Part shown: positions 40,528-42,354 of the stretch, one piece after another
How positions within the stretch are numbered: the first letter of the stretch is position 1
Layout: every line of letters starts with the position of its first letter
From: a virus
Virus record (IMG/VR): IMGVR_UViG_3300034407_001572
Coordinates: 1 to 42,354 of that record
Reading direction: 5' to 3' (one strand)
DNA: 42,354 nucleotides
Translations under genes and position numbers: made by a program
Notes under the pieces: model-generated
Databases searched by the model: none
What the model was told of the DNA's origin: nothing
What the model saw: only the letters and a program-made list of their open reading frames with translations

Positions 40528-41847
40528 TTACATTAAGTTTGCAACTTTAACTCTTCTGTAGTATTTGTTAGAGTTAGCATCGATAGAGATCGCACCATCT
40601 TGACCAGCAGCTCTTTTACCAGTGTGGAATGGGTTTGCGGCGATACCATATCTTGTCTTAAAGCCAATCTTTGGTTGGAATGTGTTCTCACCAACTGCTC
40701 TCACCATTTGTAGTGGAACATATGGGCAATAGAACATACCAGCATCATAAGGTGATGTACCTTTGTAACCAACAATGTAGTATTGTGATGCAGATACGTT
40801 TGCAGCATATGGATCTACATACACTCTGTATCTACCGTTTAATACACCAGCGAAAGTTGTTGATGTATCATCTACGTTTAAGTTAGTTGATAATGCAGGT
40901 GTGTAATCTAGAACACCAGCCATTTGTAAAGCAGAAGCAACGTCAGCAGATGTAATGATGATATTACCTTTACCTCTTCGTGTTTCTTGTCCGATTGCGT
41001 TTGCATCTCTTTCAAGACCGAAAAGAAGTCCTTTGAACTTTTCAACTGACCAACGACCGTTTGAGTCTGTGTCTAAGTCAAAGATACCTGCGTTTGTTGT
41101 GTTTACTTGAGCACCTTTTACAGCTGAGAAGTAGATGTTTCTGATCACTTCTCTGTTGATCTCTGTTAAGATTTCTGCTGATAAAATGTTAGCAAGCTCT
41201 GTCTCTGCATCTAAACCATGGATTGCTTTTAAGTCTTGTGCAAGTTCCATTGTGTATTCTGCTTTTAAAGCTCTTGATACGGCAGTCACAGTGTGCTTCT
41301 CGATTGAGAAAGCCATTTCTGCGAAAGCATCAGCGGTTGTATCACCTAATGCTTCAACCTGTGCTGTTGTCATACCAGTAGCAGAACTGTAAGTTCCAGC
41401 AGGTGAATCGTTTAGAACAGCAGGGTTAGTACCTGACTGATCACCAGCACCTGTGTCGCCTGCAGCGTCTTGGTTTGATAGAAATGGAATTTCCTCGTCA
41501 AACAACGCTTGTGCGCCTGCTTGTGATTTTGCTCTTGCTCTCATTGCAAAGATAAGACCTGTTGGGCCAGTCATTGGCTGAACACCACAGACATCATACG
41601 CAATAAGATTTGGCATTGATTGTCTTACTAATGAAATTAGGATTGGGTCCCAATTGTCAATTGAAGAACCAGTTGCGTTTGTTGGTGCAGCTTCACCTAA
41701 GAACGCTCTGTCTTCTCTTAACGCTTTTTCTTGGTTTTCCAAGATGACAGTAGTAACAGCTCGTCTGTAGGCATCATCGATTTTTGGTAATTCGGGATGC
41801 TCAAGGACTGGCTGCCACTTCTCTTGTAAGTTTTTTGATTGAAACAT
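40528..41847 (-). CDS. 23: Major capsid protein gp23
   Basis: 439 residues (T4: 521; shorter in marine relatives). The N-terminus SKNLQEKWQPVLEHPELPKI and the following helix are the T4-type propeptide. LGE at 50-52, before AAPTNATG, fits the gp21 protease consensus (L/I)xE, so the mature protein probably starts at Ala53. IDNWDPILISLVRQSMPNLI, YDVCGVQPMTGPTGLIFAMR are the hallmark HK97-fold core used in gp23 phylogeny, and QMVRAVGENTFQPKIGFKTR is near the end. AGAGGAGAG before the ATG is a strong ribosome site; a late promoter precedes and a strong terminator follows. Confidence 0.97.
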   Translation of the reverse strand: MFQSKNLQEKWQPVLEHPELPKIDDAYRRAVTTVILENQEKALREDRAFLGEAAPTNATGSSIDNWDPILISLVRQSMPNLIAYDVCGVQPMTGPTGLIFAMRARAKSQAGAQALFDEEIPFLSNQDAAGDTGAGDQSGTNPAVLNDSPAGTYSSATGMTTAQVEALGDTTADAFAEMAFSIEKHTVTAVSRALKAEYTMELAQDLKAIHGLDAETELANILSAEILTEINREVIRNIYFSAVKGAQVNTTNAGIFDLDTDSNGRWSVEKFKGLLFGLERDANAIGQETRRGKGNIIITSADVASALQMAGVLDYTPALSTNLNVDDTSTTFAGVLNGRYRVYVDPYAANVSASQYYIVGYKGTSPYDAGMFYCPYVPLQMVRAVGENTFQPKIGFKTRYGIAANPFHTGKRAAGQDGAISIDANSNKYYRRVKVANLM

Positions 41848-41872
41848 TGTCTCTCCTCTTTTATATCTTACT

Positions 41873-41880
41873 ATTTATTA
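41873..41880 (-). promoter_or_regulatory. Late promoter AATAAATA for gp23
   Basis: AATAAATA (seven of eight to TATAAATA) overlaps the TAA stop codon of gp22 and precedes the gp23 ATG by 25 bases, leaving room for the AGAGGAGAG ribosome site. T4 gp23 also has its own late promoter. Confidence 0.5.
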
Positions 41881-42354
41881 TTTCGCACTCTTGACTGTTC
41901 TGCCAATCGCAGACATATAGGCTGCAATTGAACTGTCTTCATTCAAGTCCTCTACAGCGGTGCCAGTTTCTACTTCATCATGTGTTTCGGTTTGAACCTT
42001 CTGTTTTGGGAAGTAGGATTCTTTAAGTGTGTTTAACTTTTCAGTATAAACTCCCTCTTCAGTGTATTCTACGTCTTGAGCAAGAGACTCAAATTTTTCA
42101 ATTTCTGTGTCGGTTAAATCAGATGTTACATCTTTAATAACCTTTTCTTTTATTAGTGATCCGTTAGATTTCTTCGCATCAACAACTTCTTGAATTGTTT
42201 TTTCTAACTTCTCTTCTAACTTAGAAATTTTTTCAGCTTGTGCCTCAAGTACATCGTACTTCTCGTTTGGCACATCAATGTAATGATCTTCAAACAATGT
42301 TTTTAGACCTGAGATGAAATCTTCAGCGATTTCGCCTTTGAGACCACGCTCAAG
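41878..42354 (-). CDS. 22: Prohead core scaffold gp22, N-terminus cut by window edge
   Basis: The frame is open through the right edge (159 codons including stop), so the true start is outside; a TTG at 42297 is internal. LKGEIAEDFISGLKTLFEDH, then YIDVPNEKYDVLEAQAEK matches the conserved gp22 segment, followed by a coiled coil rich in Glu/Lys (ISKLEEKLEKTIQEVVDAKK). The gene lies just upstream of gp23, as in T4. gp22 forms the internal core around which the prohead builds and is degraded by gp21 protease; gp21 should lie beyond the window. Confidence 0.88.
   Translation of the reverse strand, partial: LERGLKGEIAEDFISGLKTLFEDHYIDVPNEKYDVLEAQAEKISKLEEKLEKTIQEVVDAKKSNGSLIKEKVIKDVTSDLTDTEIEKFESLAQDVEYTEEGVYTEKLNTLKESYFPKQKVQTETHDEVETGTAVEDLNEDSSIAAYMSAIGRTVKSAK

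Overview
This 42,354-base, strongly AT-rich window is part of the genome of a T4-like marine tailed phage (a myovirus). The assignment rests on a nearly complete T4-type replication and recombination core together with capsid genes: gp22, gp23, UvsY, UvsW, gp55, gp47, gp46, gp45, gp44, gp62, RegA, gp43, UvsX and gp41. Gene order and accessory genes (Hsp20, a CobS-like AAA+ ATPase, DUF5872/DUF5824-type virion-cluster proteins) resemble the T4-like phages of marine cyanobacteria and SAR11 (from memory). The host cannot be named: no photosynthesis gene, tRNA or integrase was seen. Every gene I can support lies on the minus strand, so the text follows transcription from right to left.

Right end (42.35-36.4 kb): gp22 scaffold (cut by the window edge), major capsid protein gp23 with a strong terminator, a tail-tube-fold protein, UvsY, a small methyltransferase, UvsW, an LSm-like small protein and the late sigma factor gp55. 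Next (36.5-33.7 kb) come gp47 and gp46. At 33.6-29.6 kb there is an overlapping accessory cassette: radical SAM enzyme, detached SPASM-like iron-sulfur domain, N-twitch radical SAM enzyme, NodU/CmcH-type carbamoyltransferase and SGNH-like hydrolase. At 29.5-25.5 kb lie a HExxH/VWA protein, a MoxR/CobS-like AAA+ ATPase and Hsp20, each with its own promoter-like sequence.

Replication region (25.4-10.0 kb): two long runs of overlapping genes. The first has two small proteins, gp45, gp44, then a mini PLP aminotransferase, a GT-B glycosyltransferase and a radical SAM enzyme, followed by gp62, RegA and an amidinotransferase. The second starts at a near-consensus promoter and has gp43, an AsnB-like PP-loop ATPase, a C5-cytosine DNA methyltransferase, a CmoA-like methyltransferase, UvsX, an LSm-like protein, a hypothetical protein, gp41 and a 71-residue protein. 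Small-molecule, sugar or nucleotide modification enzymes are therefore placed between DNA polymerase holoenzyme genes and should be made when DNA is replicated. This suggests, but does not prove, a DNA-modification role.

Left end (10.0-0 kb): eight complete genes plus one cut gene of the kind usually called virion-associated in marine T4-like phages. Besides two tail-fibre-like proteins it holds a PD-(D/E)XK-like protein, a protein with the motif series of ATP-dependent nucleic acid ligases, and an NMNAT/cytidylyltransferase-like protein fused to phage-specific short domains.

Regulation: T4-type late promoters (TATAAATA and one-base variants) precede structural genes, and sigma70-like promoters precede early genes. 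In several places the -10 element ends only 5 to 8 bases before the ATG, which predicts leaderless mRNAs. No gene-free stretch over 300 bases exists.
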